Source of the DNA: Sphingomonas caseinilytica
GTDB lineage: Bacteria > Pseudomonadota > Alphaproteobacteria > Sphingomonadales > Sphingomonadaceae
Reading direction: 5' to 3'
Assembly: GCF_023516455.1 (NCBI RefSeq)
Contig: NZ_JAMGBA010000001.1
Coordinates: 310,001-374,000 of the forward strand
DNA: 64,000 nt
Positions 1-7,960 of the stretch are shown here, piece by piece. Below the pieces are notes generated by a model. It saw only the letters and a program-made list of their open reading frames with translations, was not told the DNA's origin and did not search any database. The translations under genes and the position numbers were made by a program. Positions within the stretch are counted from its first letter, which is position 1; every line of letters starts with the position of its first letter.

Positions 1-570
1 AAATCGGTCGAGTTGAGAAAGATCGTGCAACGCTGCGAGCACCATATGGCCGGCCTCTGCAGCGGCTTCAAAGATCTCAAGAAAGTGGAGGACCCAGTAG
101 GGGTCGAGGTTCGATAGCGGCTCGTCGAGTAGGAGTAGCTTCGGATTTCCTACAAGCGCCCTGGCCGCCAGGACCCGGGCCCGCTCTCCGGTCGACAATT
201 GGTTGACCGGTCGGTCGGCCAGCCGGCCCAGCTCGAACAGCGACACCATTTCCTCGATGCGCTTCTCGTCATCGCGGTCGAGGCCGAGCCTGATGACGTC
301 ACGGGCCGAGATCGGCCAGGTCACATCGCGCGAGGCGGGGAGGAAGGAGAGCAGCTGCCGCCGGCGCGCCATCGGTGCTTCGTCGATATCCTCGCCATCG
401 ACGGCCACGACACCAGAAGCGCCCTCGATGCGGGCCAGAGCGCGGAGCAGGCTGGTCTTGCCGCCGCCGTTAGGGCCGATCAGCGCCACCAGCTCGCCGG
501 CCTGGACGTCCAGCGCTGTCGGGTGAAGGCGGTTATGTATCGCCAGGTCGCGGGCGGACAGCAGGGTCAT
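1..570 (-). CDS. btuD: Cobalamin-type ABC transporter ATP-binding subunit, 3' end beyond the window
   Basis: This cytoplasmic ATPase should power the BtuC permease encoded just upstream. 190 codons are visible and the C-terminus lies outside the window. Walker A GPNGGGKT is at residues 32-39, the signature LSTGE at 125-129, Walker B LLLLDE at 145-150 and the switch His at 182. The Q-loop position, usually glutamine in a Y/F-L-P-Q motif, reads FLPA (Ala79), which is unusual. The ATG overlaps the btuC stop as ATGA, so translation is probably coupled. Assignment to B12 rather than iron-siderophore uptake rests on the riboswitch at the head of the operon. Confidence 0.9.
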   Translation of the reverse strand, partial: MTLLSARDLAIHNRLHPTALDVQAGELVALIGPNGGGKTSLLRALARIEGASGVVAVDGEDIDEAPMARRRQLLSFLPASRDVTWPISARDVIRLGLDRDDEKRIEEMVSLFELGRLADRPVNQLSTGERARVLAARALVGNPKLLLLDEPLSNLDPYWVLHFLEIFEAAAEAGHMVLAALHDLSQLDRF

Positions 571-1523
571 GCCGTGACCCTCCGGCGCATTGTCACGACG
601 AGCCACAGGAAGAGCGGCGTACCGAACAGGGCGGTTATGACCCCGACGGGGATTGGCCGATCCAGCGGTATGGCGCGGACGACCAGGTCGGCGATCGTCA
701 GAAGCAGCGCCCCGATGAGGGCCGAAGGGACGAGTGCTTTACCCGGATGGCCGCGGGAGACCTGGCGGCCGAATACGGGCGCGACCAGTCCGACAAAGCC
801 GATCGCGCCGGCGACGGCTACGCAGGCGCCGACGGCAATCGCGGACAAGGCGATGATCTCCATCGCCAATCGCCGGGGCCGAATCCCCAGCGACGCGGCG
901 ACGTCGTCGCCTAGTGCGATGAGGTCGAGCGCTCGTGAGCGCCTGAGAAGAAGCAGCGTGGCAATGCCTGCGGGGACTAGTGCCGCAACAGCCTGGGACA
1001 TGCTGCGGTCGGTGAAGCTGCCCATCAGCCAGTCGAAAGCGTCGTAGAAGGCGAAGGGCGAGGGGGCGAGGGCGAGGGCGAGGCTGGTCGCAGCGCCCGC
1101 TGCGAGTGCAATAGCGAGGCCGGCGAGCAGGAGGGTGGCGGTATCGGCCTTGCGACCTGCCAGCGTGACGAGGAGCGCCAATGTCCCAAGAGCGCCGGCC
1201 GCGCCGCAGGCGGCGAGTAGCAGGGGTTGGGTCAGGCCGAGCCAATAGCCGCCCACGACCGCGCCCAGCGCAGCTCCGCTCGATGCGCCGCTGATATCCG
1301 GCGAGGCGAGAGGATTGGCGAAGATCGCCTGCAATGCCGCTCCGCTGACGCCTAGCGCCGCGCCATAGCCGAGAACTAGCATCGTTCTTGGCAGCCGCAA
1401 CTCGATCAGGATCAGGTCGGCCAGGCCGGGATCGATCGCCTGGGCCTCGCGCAAGGGCGTCAGCGGCAAGAGCAGGTGCGCCGCAGCGCCCAGAACCAGC
1501 AAGGCGACGAGGAGCAATCTCAC
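567..1523 (-). CDS. btuC: FecCD/BtuC-family ABC transporter permease
   Basis: This is the inner-membrane permease of the cobalamin importer, about 318 residues, which is normal for the family, with many hydrophobic segments across its length. The motif GAALQAIFANPLASPDISG near the N-terminal third and GFVGLVAP near the C-terminal third are typical of FecCD permeases. I chose a GTG start because it overlaps the stop of the upstream binding-protein gene as GTGA and is followed at once by the first hydrophobic segment (RLLLVALLVLG). A longer reading frame extends upstream, but only inside the neighbouring gene. Family confidence is high; the substrate is inferred from the operon. Confidence 0.9.
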   Translation of the reverse strand: MRLLLVALLVLGAAAHLLLPLTPLREAQAIDPGLADLILIELRLPRTMLVLGYGAALGVSGAALQAIFANPLASPDISGASSGAALGAVVGGYWLGLTQPLLLAACGAAGALGTLALLVTLAGRKADTATLLLAGLAIALAAGAATSLALALAPSPFAFYDAFDWLMGSFTDRSMSQAVAALVPAGIATLLLLRRSRALDLIALGDDVAASLGIRPRRLAMEIIALSAIAVGACVAVAGAIGFVGLVAPVFGRQVSRGHPGKALVPSALIGALLLTIADLVVRAIPLDRPIPVGVITALFGTPLFLWLVVTMRRRVTA

Positions 1524-2266
1524 AACATTCTCCTCAGGCGCTCGACCTCGCCCAGCATCAGGGGGCCCGCGCAGGTCCAAGGGCGGCCGTCGACTTCCAC
1601 GATGCGAGAGGATTTGGGGCGGGCGAGGGGATGTTCGAGCCAGGTCTGGCCGATGGATCGTTCGGAACGGCGGTAGGTAGATCGAAGCAAGATCTGCGGC
1701 GGGCGAGTTGCTAGCAGTTCCAGGCTTGCCCGACCGGCTGGAAGCGAGCGCTGCCTTAGGCCGGCTAGCCGCATCCATTCGGCCTCCACCGATTGGGCGC
1801 CGACGCTGTTGCCGCCAGCACCGAGGAAAATTGCGTCCTTTTCAGTGTGGCCCGTGCGACGCAGGCCCGCCAGGCGCCGGTTCCACGCTTCAGCACGGCG
1901 TGGTTCGCCGAGCGCCGCCGCGACCGTCGACAAGTTTCGCGCGACATCGTCAATTGTCATGGGGAAGGGGAGGTCGACAGTCTTGAGGCCCATGCGCTGG
2001 GCGATGACGGACGTCGATCGCCCGCCACCACCCATGGTTAGCAACAGGTTGGGCCGTGTTTTTAGCGCGCTTTCGAGATCGCCGCGGTTGCCGGGATAGC
2101 GCTGGCCCAACCGCCAAAGGCTGCTGTCAGCCGGGTCTCTCGACAACCGGCTGACGCTTGCGATCTCGTCGGGCTTGGCGAGCAGCAGCAGATATTCGTC
2201 GGCGCACATGTTGAGCGACGCGACGCGAAGGGTGCTAGCCGCCAATAGCGAAGCGAAGCCCGGCAT
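1520..2266 (-). CDS. btuF: BtuF-like periplasmic cobalamin-binding protein
   Basis: About 248 residues matching the helical-backbone substrate-binding family (TroA/BtuF): RVASLNMCADEYLLLLAKP near the start is the typical first strand-helix unit, followed by a ExxLxxxPxLLL-type element (ESALKTRPNLLL). It should capture cobalamin in the periplasm and pass it to BtuC. The ATG at 2266 follows a GGAAGGAGC ribosome site and lies inside the end of btuB (32-base overlap). The N-terminal hydrophobic stretch (PGFASLLAAST) is short for a signal peptide, so either export is weakly predicted or the start needs checking. Confidence 0.82.
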   Translation of the reverse strand: MPGFASLLAASTLRVASLNMCADEYLLLLAKPDEIASVSRLSRDPADSSLWRLGQRYPGNRGDLESALKTRPNLLLTMGGGGRSTSVIAQRMGLKTVDLPFPMTIDDVARNLSTVAAALGEPRRAEAWNRRLAGLRRTGHTEKDAIFLGAGGNSVGAQSVEAEWMRLAGLRQRSLPAGRASLELLATRPPQILLRSTYRRSERSIGQTWLEHPLARPKSSRIVEVDGRPWTCAGPLMLGEVERLRRML

Positions 2267-4055
2267 GGATGCTCCTTCCCTCCGTCCGGTAGCCGAACAC
2301 GTCCTGATAATCGTCGTCGAAGGCATTGGCGACGCGAAGATGGATCTCGACGGGATCGGCGACCCGATAGGCGATGCGGGCGCTAGCGAGCCAATAGGGG
2401 TCGAGCTTCACCAAGGCCGACGGGATGATGTCGAAGTTGGTGTCGGTTCGTTCGCCGGTGTAGGCGATCGCGGCGCCATAAGTGAAACGGCGGGATGTGC
2501 CGTCGATCGCGACGCTGCCGCTATGCTTGGGGCGCCGCTGCTCCTTCAGCTGGGCATCGTCCACATCTGGCTCGCTCGCGTCGAGCCAAGCATAGTTTAC
2601 GGTTAGTCGCAGCGCATCGGAGTGTTGATAAAAGCCTTCCAGTTCAACGCCCAGCCGCTTGCTCTTACCATCGGCATTCTCCGTCGTTGACGAGAAATCG
2701 GGCAGGAAGACCGTGGCGATCTCATCCTTCAAACGCTGATGGAAATAAGTGACCGACCCGCCGAACCGATCGGCCGAATAGCGGAGCGAGATCTCGCCGC
2801 CACGGCTCGATTCCGGCTTCAGGTCTGGATTGCCGGTGAAGGTGGGCGGGAAGAAGCCGAACAGGTCGAAGAAGCTGGGCTGGGCAATGCCTTCGCCAAA
2901 GCTGCCGGCAAGCGCGAATCCTTGGCCGAGTTCGGCCCTCAGCGCAGCGCGATAGGTGGTGGCGTCCTTGAATTCGGAGAAGATGTCGTGGCGAACCGCG
3001 ACATTGGCGCTGACCGGGCCAAGATCCTGCGCCGACCATTCGAGCGCTATGGATTCGTGGTGACGGGACTGGTCCTGGTGAGGGAAGTCGCCACGGACCT
3101 TGAAGGTCTCTCGCTCGCTTTCGACAGCGGCGATCAGCTGGTGCTTGCCGAACCGATGGCCGCCCTCCAGCCCGATGGTACGGCGCTTTGCTGAGGTACG
3201 GTTCAGCGGGTCCTCATCGACATAGTTACGGTTGGAGGAGCCGAGCAGGCTGGCCGAGCCGATGGCGTAGCTTCTGTCCCGATTGCCGGCCTCGAGGAAC
3301 AGTCGGCCTGCGGCCATGCGGTTCTTGCTGTTGTCGAGCGTGTCGGTGTGCGGGAATGGGAAGGTGCCGGAGATGCCGTCGAATTCGCTTTCCGCCCATT
3401 GCGCGAACCCGGACCCGCCGATGAGGAAGTTCGGATCGATCCTATAGCGGCCAGAGCCCCGAAGCCCAACGTTGCTGTAGCCGTCCCTGTCGCCGTCCCC
3501 GGCGACGCTGTTGATGCCGTTGCTGGTTTGTCCGGCAACGCCCAGCGAAATACTCCGATCGGCATCGCCGGCTTCGGTCCTTGCGGCGCCGCGCCAGGTG
3601 GCATGACTGCCGCCTTCGGCAAATGCCTGGGTGCCGCCAGAGCCTGGGGCGGCTCCCGTGACGGCGACAACGCCGCCGATCGCTTCCGATCCCCAGAGTG
3701 CCGATTGCGGGCCGCGCACGACTTCGATCTTGCTGGCGAGGTCGGCATTCAAAAGCTCGAAGCGCGGCTCATTGCCTGACGCGGGGTCGTTGGCGCGGAT
3801 TCCCTCCACAAACAACAATGTGTGATTGGCCTCGGCGCCCCGAATGCGCACCTGGGTCAGCGATCCGGCGGGGCCGCTGACGGCAACGGCCACGGACGGA
3901 ACCAGCCGGAGCAGGTCGGGGACGAGCGGCGAACCGATGCGTTCGATCCGTTTCGCATCGATGAGGGTAGCGCTGGCAGGCGTTTTGTCGGCGGTTTCTT
4001 CGGCGCGCGAGGCGGTAACGACAATCGCGGGCGGTTCTACTGGTAGATCAATCAC
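2235..4055 (-). CDS. btuB: TonB-dependent cobalamin receptor BtuB
   Basis: This is the outer-membrane receptor that would bring B12 into the periplasm using TonB energy. The plug domain begins near AIVVTASRAEET (TonB-box region), contains VRIRGAEANHTLLFVEGIR and VEVVRGPQSALWGSEAIGGVV-like segments typical of BtuB, and the C-terminal strand region VANAFDDDYQDVFGYRTEGR closely resembles E. coli BtuB. Length is about 606 residues. I chose the GTG at 4055 because GGAAGGAC lies five bases upstream. From this start, and from any in-frame start upstream, no signal peptide is visible, which is odd for an outer-membrane protein. A cobalamin riboswitch precedes the gene. Confidence 0.9.
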   Translation of the reverse strand: MIDLPVEPPAIVVTASRAEETADKTPASATLIDAKRIERIGSPLVPDLLRLVPSVAVAVSGPAGSLTQVRIRGAEANHTLLFVEGIRANDPASGNEPRFELLNADLASKIEVVRGPQSALWGSEAIGGVVAVTGAAPGSGGTQAFAEGGSHATWRGAARTEAGDADRSISLGVAGQTSNGINSVAGDGDRDGYSNVGLRGSGRYRIDPNFLIGGSGFAQWAESEFDGISGTFPFPHTDTLDNSKNRMAAGRLFLEAGNRDRSYAIGSASLLGSSNRNYVDEDPLNRTSAKRRTIGLEGGHRFGKHQLIAAVESERETFKVRGDFPHQDQSRHHESIALEWSAQDLGPVSANVAVRHDIFSEFKDATTYRAALRAELGQGFALAGSFGEGIAQPSFFDLFGFFPPTFTGNPDLKPESSRGGEISLRYSADRFGGSVTYFHQRLKDEIATVFLPDFSSTTENADGKSKRLGVELEGFYQHSDALRLTVNYAWLDASEPDVDDAQLKEQRRPKHSGSVAIDGTSRRFTYGAAIAYTGERTDTNFDIIPSALVKLDPYWLASARIAYRVADPVEIHLRVANAFDDDYQDVFGYRTEGRSIHAGLRFAIGG

Positions 4056-4100
4056 TTCAAGTCCTTCCGTTCCATGACAAGTCGTCACGGAGGGAAGGAC
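4053..4100 (-). promoter_or_regulatory. Hairpin masking the btuB ribosome-binding site
   Basis: On the transcript GUCCUUCC (4100-4093) is a perfect complement of GGAAGGAC (4068-4061), and the latter is the Shine-Dalgarno sequence just before the GTG start of btuB. Pairing would block translation. The first arm overlaps another possible helix (4140-4135 with 4103-4098), so the two are mutually exclusive, as expected for a switch. The pairing is directly visible; the regulatory role is inferred from its place between riboswitch and start codon. Confidence 0.7.
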
Positions 4101-4290
4101 CATGATGTCGTTGGCCTCACCCACGTCCCAAGGCTGGTCCCGGCCAAGGAAACGGACGACGGGCCAAGGCGGGTATCTGACTACGCTCGGCCCGAAGCCG
4201 AGATCACAGTTGCGGGCACAGTGCCGGATGTTCGCCGGCTTCCCCCTTCGCCCGCGGCATTACACCGCGGGAACCCTGGTCGCTGGGGCG
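4101..4290 (-). promoter_or_regulatory. Cobalamin (B12) riboswitch aptamer
   Basis: The minus-strand transcript carries the conserved cobalamin riboswitch core: CCGGCGAACATCCGG (4238-4224), then CCCGCAACTGTGA ending at 4204, then AGTCAGATACCCGCC (4182-4168). A peripheral stem CCCGCGG/CCGCGGG is formed by 4271-4265 and 4257-4251. This is the adenosylcobalamin-type aptamer found in front of btuB in many proteobacteria. With B12 bound it should reduce expression of the whole btuBFCD operon. Exact outer boundaries are approximate. Confidence 0.95.
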
Positions 4291-4396
4291 CGAACTGCGC
4301 TGGCGTGCCGCAACTTGTCAAGCACAGCGGCTTAAGCTAGTGGCGCCGCTCACCTTTTCAGGCTGGTCGGAACCAGCCACTTACAAGGAATTGATC

Positions 4397-4627
4397 ATGA
4401 AGAGCGGGACGCACCCCGATTATCACTTCATCACGGTCGAAATGACCGACGGCACCAAGTACCAGACCCGGTCGACTTGGGGCAAGGAAGGCGACACGCT
4501 GCACCTTGAAATCGATCCCACCGCCCACCCGGCCTGGACCGGCGGTCGCGGCCAGATGCTCGATACCGGTGGCCAGGTCGCGCGCTTCAACAAGCGCTTC
4601 GGCGGTCTTTCGCTCGGCAAGAAGTAA
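4397..4627 (+). CDS. rpmE: 50S ribosomal protein bL31
   Basis: A 76-residue ribosomal protein of the large subunit. [30 protein letters not shown] and HPAWTGG are hallmark bL31 segments, and the length is normal. The Cys pair that binds zinc in some bL31 proteins is absent, so this is the zinc-independent type. The ATG at 4397 follows AAGGA with seven bases of spacing; a longer frame starting at 4340 has no ribosome site. It is divergent from the btuB operon, and an acetyltransferase gene starts immediately after its stop. Confidence 0.96.
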   Translation: MKSGTHPDYHFITVEMTDGTKYQTRSTWGKEGDTLHLEIDPTAHPAWTGGRGQMLDTGGQVARFNKRFGGLSLGKK

Positions 4628-5197
4628 GTGGGACGGGTGAAGAGCCCGTTTCATCTTCCTCCCGACATCAAAGGGTCTGTCGCTCCCACGCTTGTGACGG
4701 AGCGGCTGACCCTTCGTCATGTCCGGCCTTCGGACATCCATTATTTCGAGGAAACGCACGCCGATCCTGAAGTCATGCGCTTCGTCGGCGGCGCGGTAAG
4801 CCGCGAGGACGCCTGGCGCCGGGCAATGACCGGGGCGGGGTTCTGGGGCGTGCTCGGGATCGGCCTGTGGGCCGTCGAACAGCAGGCGGACGGCGAAACC
4901 ATCGGCCATGTCGGCTTCTTCGACTTCCAGCGGGACATGGAGCCGTCCATCGCGGGCGAGCCGGAGATGGGGTGGATCTTCAGTCCCAAGGCGCAGGGCA
5001 AAGGCTATGCGTCCGAAGCCGGCAGGGCCGCGCTCAAGTGGTTCGATGCCACGGTTGGCCCACTGTCGGTGCCGGCGATCATCGACCTGGAAAATACACC
5101 GTCCATGAAACTCGCCGAACGGCTAGGGTTCGAGCGGCAGGCCGATGCGACGTACCGGGATGCGCAGATCGGGTTTTTCCGGCGGCCTGCGAAATAA
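4628..5197 (+). CDS. GNAT family N-acetyltransferase (RimJ/RimL type)
   Basis: The 189-residue product has the GNAT order of elements: TERLTLRHVRPSD (strand 1, residues 25-37), a GHVGFFDF strand, and the acetyl-CoA-binding stretch SPKAQGKGYASEA, followed by ENTPSMKLAERLGF, which is typical of the RimJ/RimL subgroup that acetylates protein N-termini or small amines. The acceptor is unknown. The GTG start directly abuts the rpmE stop; a second GTG at 4637 is possible. Being downstream of a ribosomal protein gene is suggestive but does not prove a ribosomal substrate. Confidence 0.85.
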   Translation: MGRVKSPFHLPPDIKGSVAPTLVTERLTLRHVRPSDIHYFEETHADPEVMRFVGGAVSREDAWRRAMTGAGFWGVLGIGLWAVEQQADGETIGHVGFFDFQRDMEPSIAGEPEMGWIFSPKAQGKGYASEAGRAALKWFDATVGPLSVPAIIDLENTPSMKLAERLGFERQADATYRDAQIGFFRRPAK

Positions 5198-5221
5198 TTC
5201 GGGCTAACTCCGTTCTTTAAC

Positions 5222-5331
5222 CGTTCATCCTGAGGAGGGATTGAGAAAGCGAAGCGCATCGAAAGACCGTCTCGAAGGGCCATCCTTCGAGACGCCGCTT
5301 CGACAGGCTCAGCGGCTCCTCAGGACGAACG
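5222..5331. repeat. Palindromic intergenic repeat, family A (compound hairpin)
   Basis: The outer arms CGTTCATCCTGAGGA (5222-5236) and TCCTCAGGACGAACG (5317-5331) are complementary with one mismatch. An inner perfect 10-base stem is formed by GTCTCGAAGG (5269-5278) and CCTTCGAGAC (5284-5293). It fills the gap between the convergent acetyltransferase and DUF2207 genes and shares words with the repeat at 31283-31364. It may serve as a bidirectional terminator. Confidence 0.8.
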
Positions 5332-5348
5332 GGATGGCGTTCGCGGGT

Positions 5349-7262
5349 TTACCACCCGCCGCCGCCGCCTCCGCCTCCGCCGCCGCCAGACGATCCGCCT
5401 CCGCCGGAGCCGCTGGAGGAACCAGGGGCCGTCGATGCGGAGCTGACCGAGCTGACCAGTGACGATCCGATATTGTCGACGAAGCCGCCCGTGTCGTTCC
5501 AGGGGTTGGACGAACCGGAATACCAGGCGAAGCCCTGGCTTGCGCCCGGTGCGGCGGCGGCGGCGGCCAGCAAGCCGGTGTAGCGGTCGGCCCAGCGGTT
5601 CTCGACGTCCAGCGCGATCGCATAGGGCAAATAGCGTTCGAACAGCTGCAGCGTGTCCTCCGGCGCCTGCATGCGGTCGAGCCGGTCGCGCTCGGTGATC
5701 GACAGATATTGTTTGAAGCCGGCGATGCGATCGAGAACGCCGCGCCCTTCTTTTGTCGGCGCCGACATCCAGAAAGTGCTGCTGAACACAAAGGGTAGTC
5801 CGATGAGCGGGATCGCCAGTGGCAGCCAGTTTCCGGTGGTCAGCGCCTGGGGAATGAGCGGTACGCCGAGCGCGACGCCTGCACCGCCAAATGCCAGCGC
5901 CAGCAGATGAAGCAGGCAGCGGCCGCTGGACTTATCCTTTGGCGCGGCGTGAAAAATCAGGGCGCCGATCGCCATGCCCGAAGCTGACAGCAGGACCAGA
6001 AGCTGGTTTCCGGCGCCTTCGGCCAGGACCACGGATGCCGCGGCCAACCAGAGCGCGGCGATGAAGATCACGAAGGCGGCGCCGATCCAGCCGTAATTTC
6101 GGAGGAACAGCTTGCCGTCATAGGCCTCGGCATAGCGATCGCCGAGCGCCTTGATCGCGGATGAAAAGGTGGCGTGGTTCTTCTGTTCCATCACCAGCGA
6201 ATCGTTGGGACCGACGAGAAGGTTGAGCGATGCCTGTTCGGGCGCCGCAAGCGGTGTTGCGCCAGGCATGTCGTAGCGTTCGATACGGCGCTGGTTGCCG
6301 CTGAACCAGCCGCCTTCCTCTTCCACCAGCCGGACGTGGCCCTTCACGGCGGCATCGACCAATGCCGCCGCGAAGGCACAATTGTCGAAATGCTGATTGA
6401 CAATGTAGCGCATGGCCGCCGGGGTCAGCTCGTCGGGCGGGGAGAAGAGCGGAACGATGGTTCCGGCGCGCGGGTCTCGTCCGGCCTTGCGCCACGCATA
6501 GAAGAGATATCCCAGCACGGCGGCGAGGCCGAGTGTGCCGACCAGTGGCGGTCCCCAATCGGAAAGGAACCAGCCCATCCGGTCGGTTTCGGTGGGCGCG
6601 GTCACGACGTCCTTGGGAAAGGCAACTGCGACGGTCAGCCCTTCGTGCGAATATAGGGGACGCGTTGTGTCGAACCGGATCTTCCCGGGTTCCTCCTCGG
6701 TCACTCGAGCAGCGCTGTCCGTCGAGCCTTGCGAGCCGGTGTAGGCGGCGCGCTGGCCGAAACGGGCGGGCGAGGGGAGGGTGACGGTCGCCGAGGCCCG
6801 ATCGATCGGGAAGTCCCAGCCGTTGCCGGTGGCGTTCCAATAGAGCTCGTCATAGCCGTCGAACCGGCCGATCATCCGGCTGGCGCGGTAGCGGATGGTG
6901 TAGATATGCTCGCCGGGAGAAACGGTGCGATCGGCGCTGCCGATCTTGATGCGGACGCCGTTGGTCAGCGTTTCGAGCTTGTTGGGCTCCACTTGCCCAT
7001 CGAGCCAGGTGTCGGTGAGATCGAAATCGACTTTCACCCTGCGGCCGCCGGTCGCCCGATATTTGGTCGGGAAGTCGCGGTAGATGCCGTGATTGATCCG
7101 GACATTCTCGACCCGGACGTGGATGGTCTCCGTGACGTCGAGCGTGCCGTCGCGGCCGACGGCGATATTGCTGTCGAAACGGAGGATCCGTTCTTCCGCC
7201 GCCGCTTCGCGAGGAAGCAGCAGCGAGGCCAGCGCGGCGAGCGCGACGATCAATAGCCGCAT
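5349..7262 (-). CDS. DUF2207 domain membrane protein with glycine-rich tail
   Basis: About 637 residues: a signal peptide (RLLIVALAALASLLLP...AAA), an extracytoplasmic DUF2207 domain (ERILRFDSNIAV through DYDELYWNATGNGWDFPI), a transmembrane segment near WGPPLVGTLGLAAVLGYLFYAW, two or more further membrane segments in the centre, a soluble C-terminal part, and a Gly/Ser tail ending in a run of glycines and Trp. Biochemical function is unknown. Its only close partner is lemA, four bases upstream, a pairing widespread in bacteria. I chose ATG 7262 because it begins the signal peptide; the longer frame reads back into lemA. Confidence 0.85.
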   Translation of the reverse strand: MRLLIVALAALASLLLPREAAAEERILRFDSNIAVGRDGTLDVTETIHVRVENVRINHGIYRDFPTKYRATGGRRVKVDFDLTDTWLDGQVEPNKLETLTNGVRIKIGSADRTVSPGEHIYTIRYRASRMIGRFDGYDELYWNATGNGWDFPIDRASATVTLPSPARFGQRAAYTGSQGSTDSAARVTEEEPGKIRFDTTRPLYSHEGLTVAVAFPKDVVTAPTETDRMGWFLSDWGPPLVGTLGLAAVLGYLFYAWRKAGRDPRAGTIVPLFSPPDELTPAAMRYIVNQHFDNCAFAAALVDAAVKGHVRLVEEEGGWFSGNQRRIERYDMPGATPLAAPEQASLNLLVGPNDSLVMEQKNHATFSSAIKALGDRYAEAYDGKLFLRNYGWIGAAFVIFIAALWLAAASVVLAEGAGNQLLVLLSASGMAIGALIFHAAPKDKSSGRCLLHLLALAFGGAGVALGVPLIPQALTTGNWLPLAIPLIGLPFVFSSTFWMSAPTKEGRGVLDRIAGFKQYLSITERDRLDRMQAPEDTLQLFERYLPYAIALDVENRWADRYTGLLAAAAAAPGASQGFAWYSGSSNPWNDTGGFVDNIGSSLVSSVSSASTAPGSSSGSGGGGSSGGGGGGGGGGGW

Positions 7263-7266
7263 CGGG

Positions 7267-7827
7267 CTAGGGCCGCTGGAATTCGACCTTGGGCGCGCTC
7301 TGGATCGCCGGATCGGCGTCCTCATAATAGGGCTCTTCCTTGAACCCCATCGGCGATGCGAACAGCATGTCGGGGAAGGAGAAGATGCGGGTGTTCAGGT
7401 CCCGCGCGGTGGCGTTGTAGTAGCGGCGGGCCGACTGGAGTTCCGTCTCGAGGCTGCTGAGCTCGCCCTGCAATTCGCGGAAATTGGCGTCGGCCTTCAG
7501 CTCTGGATAGGCCTCGGCGACCGCGAACAGGCGACCAAGCATCGCCGTCATGGCATTATCGGCCTGGGCGGTCGCGGCGACGCTGCCGGCGTTCATCGCA
7601 TCGGTGCGATGGGCGGTTACCTGGTCAAGCGTTTCGCGCTCGTGCGTCGCATAGCCCTTTACGGTTTCGACCAGGTTGGGGACGAGGTCGGCGCGGCGGC
7701 GAAGCTGGACGGTGATTCCGCTGAAGCCTTCGTGCACCAGAGCGCGAAGGCGAACCAGGCGGTTGTAGACCCCCACTGCGTAAACCAGCAGCAGGACGAC
7801 GGCAGCAAGGAAGATCCAAAGGCCCAT
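7267..7827 (-). CDS. lemA: LemA family protein
   Basis: A 186-residue protein with one N-terminal membrane anchor (LWIFLAAVVLLLVYAVGVYN) and a helical LemA domain: YNRLVRLRALVHEGFSGITVQLRRRADLVPNLVETV is the family signature in pieces, and ARRYYNATARDLN is the conserved central motif. The role of LemA proteins is unsettled; they are membrane-associated and commonly paired with DUF2207 or TPM-domain proteins, as here. The start follows a GGGGGGAAC stretch. A palindromic repeat lies upstream and separates it from gcdH. Confidence 0.93.
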   Translation of the reverse strand: MGLWIFLAAVVLLLVYAVGVYNRLVRLRALVHEGFSGITVQLRRRADLVPNLVETVKGYATHERETLDQVTAHRTDAMNAGSVAATAQADNAMTAMLGRLFAVAEAYPELKADANFRELQGELSSLETELQSARRYYNATARDLNTRIFSFPDMLFASPMGFKEEPYYEDADPAIQSAPKVEFQRP

Positions 7828-7888
7828 GACGTGTGTTCCCCCCGATAGGACAGGGGGAACATAGTGAAGGCTCGGGCTACCCGCTAGC

Positions 7889-7954
7889 CGTCATTGCGAG
7901 GAGCGAAGCGACGCGGCAATCCAACTGGATTGCTTCGCTCCGCTCGCAATGACG
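7889..7954. repeat. Palindromic intergenic repeat, family B
   Basis: CGTCATTGCGAGGAGCGAAG (from 7889) is mirrored by CTTCGCTCCGCTCGCAATGA (ending 7952), giving a long imperfect hairpin. The same element recurs at 40249-40315. It sits between gcdH (stop at 7961) and lemA (start at 7827), both on the minus strand, so it is transcribed only if gcdH transcripts read through. Confidence 0.85.
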
Positions 7955-7960
7955 ACGAGC

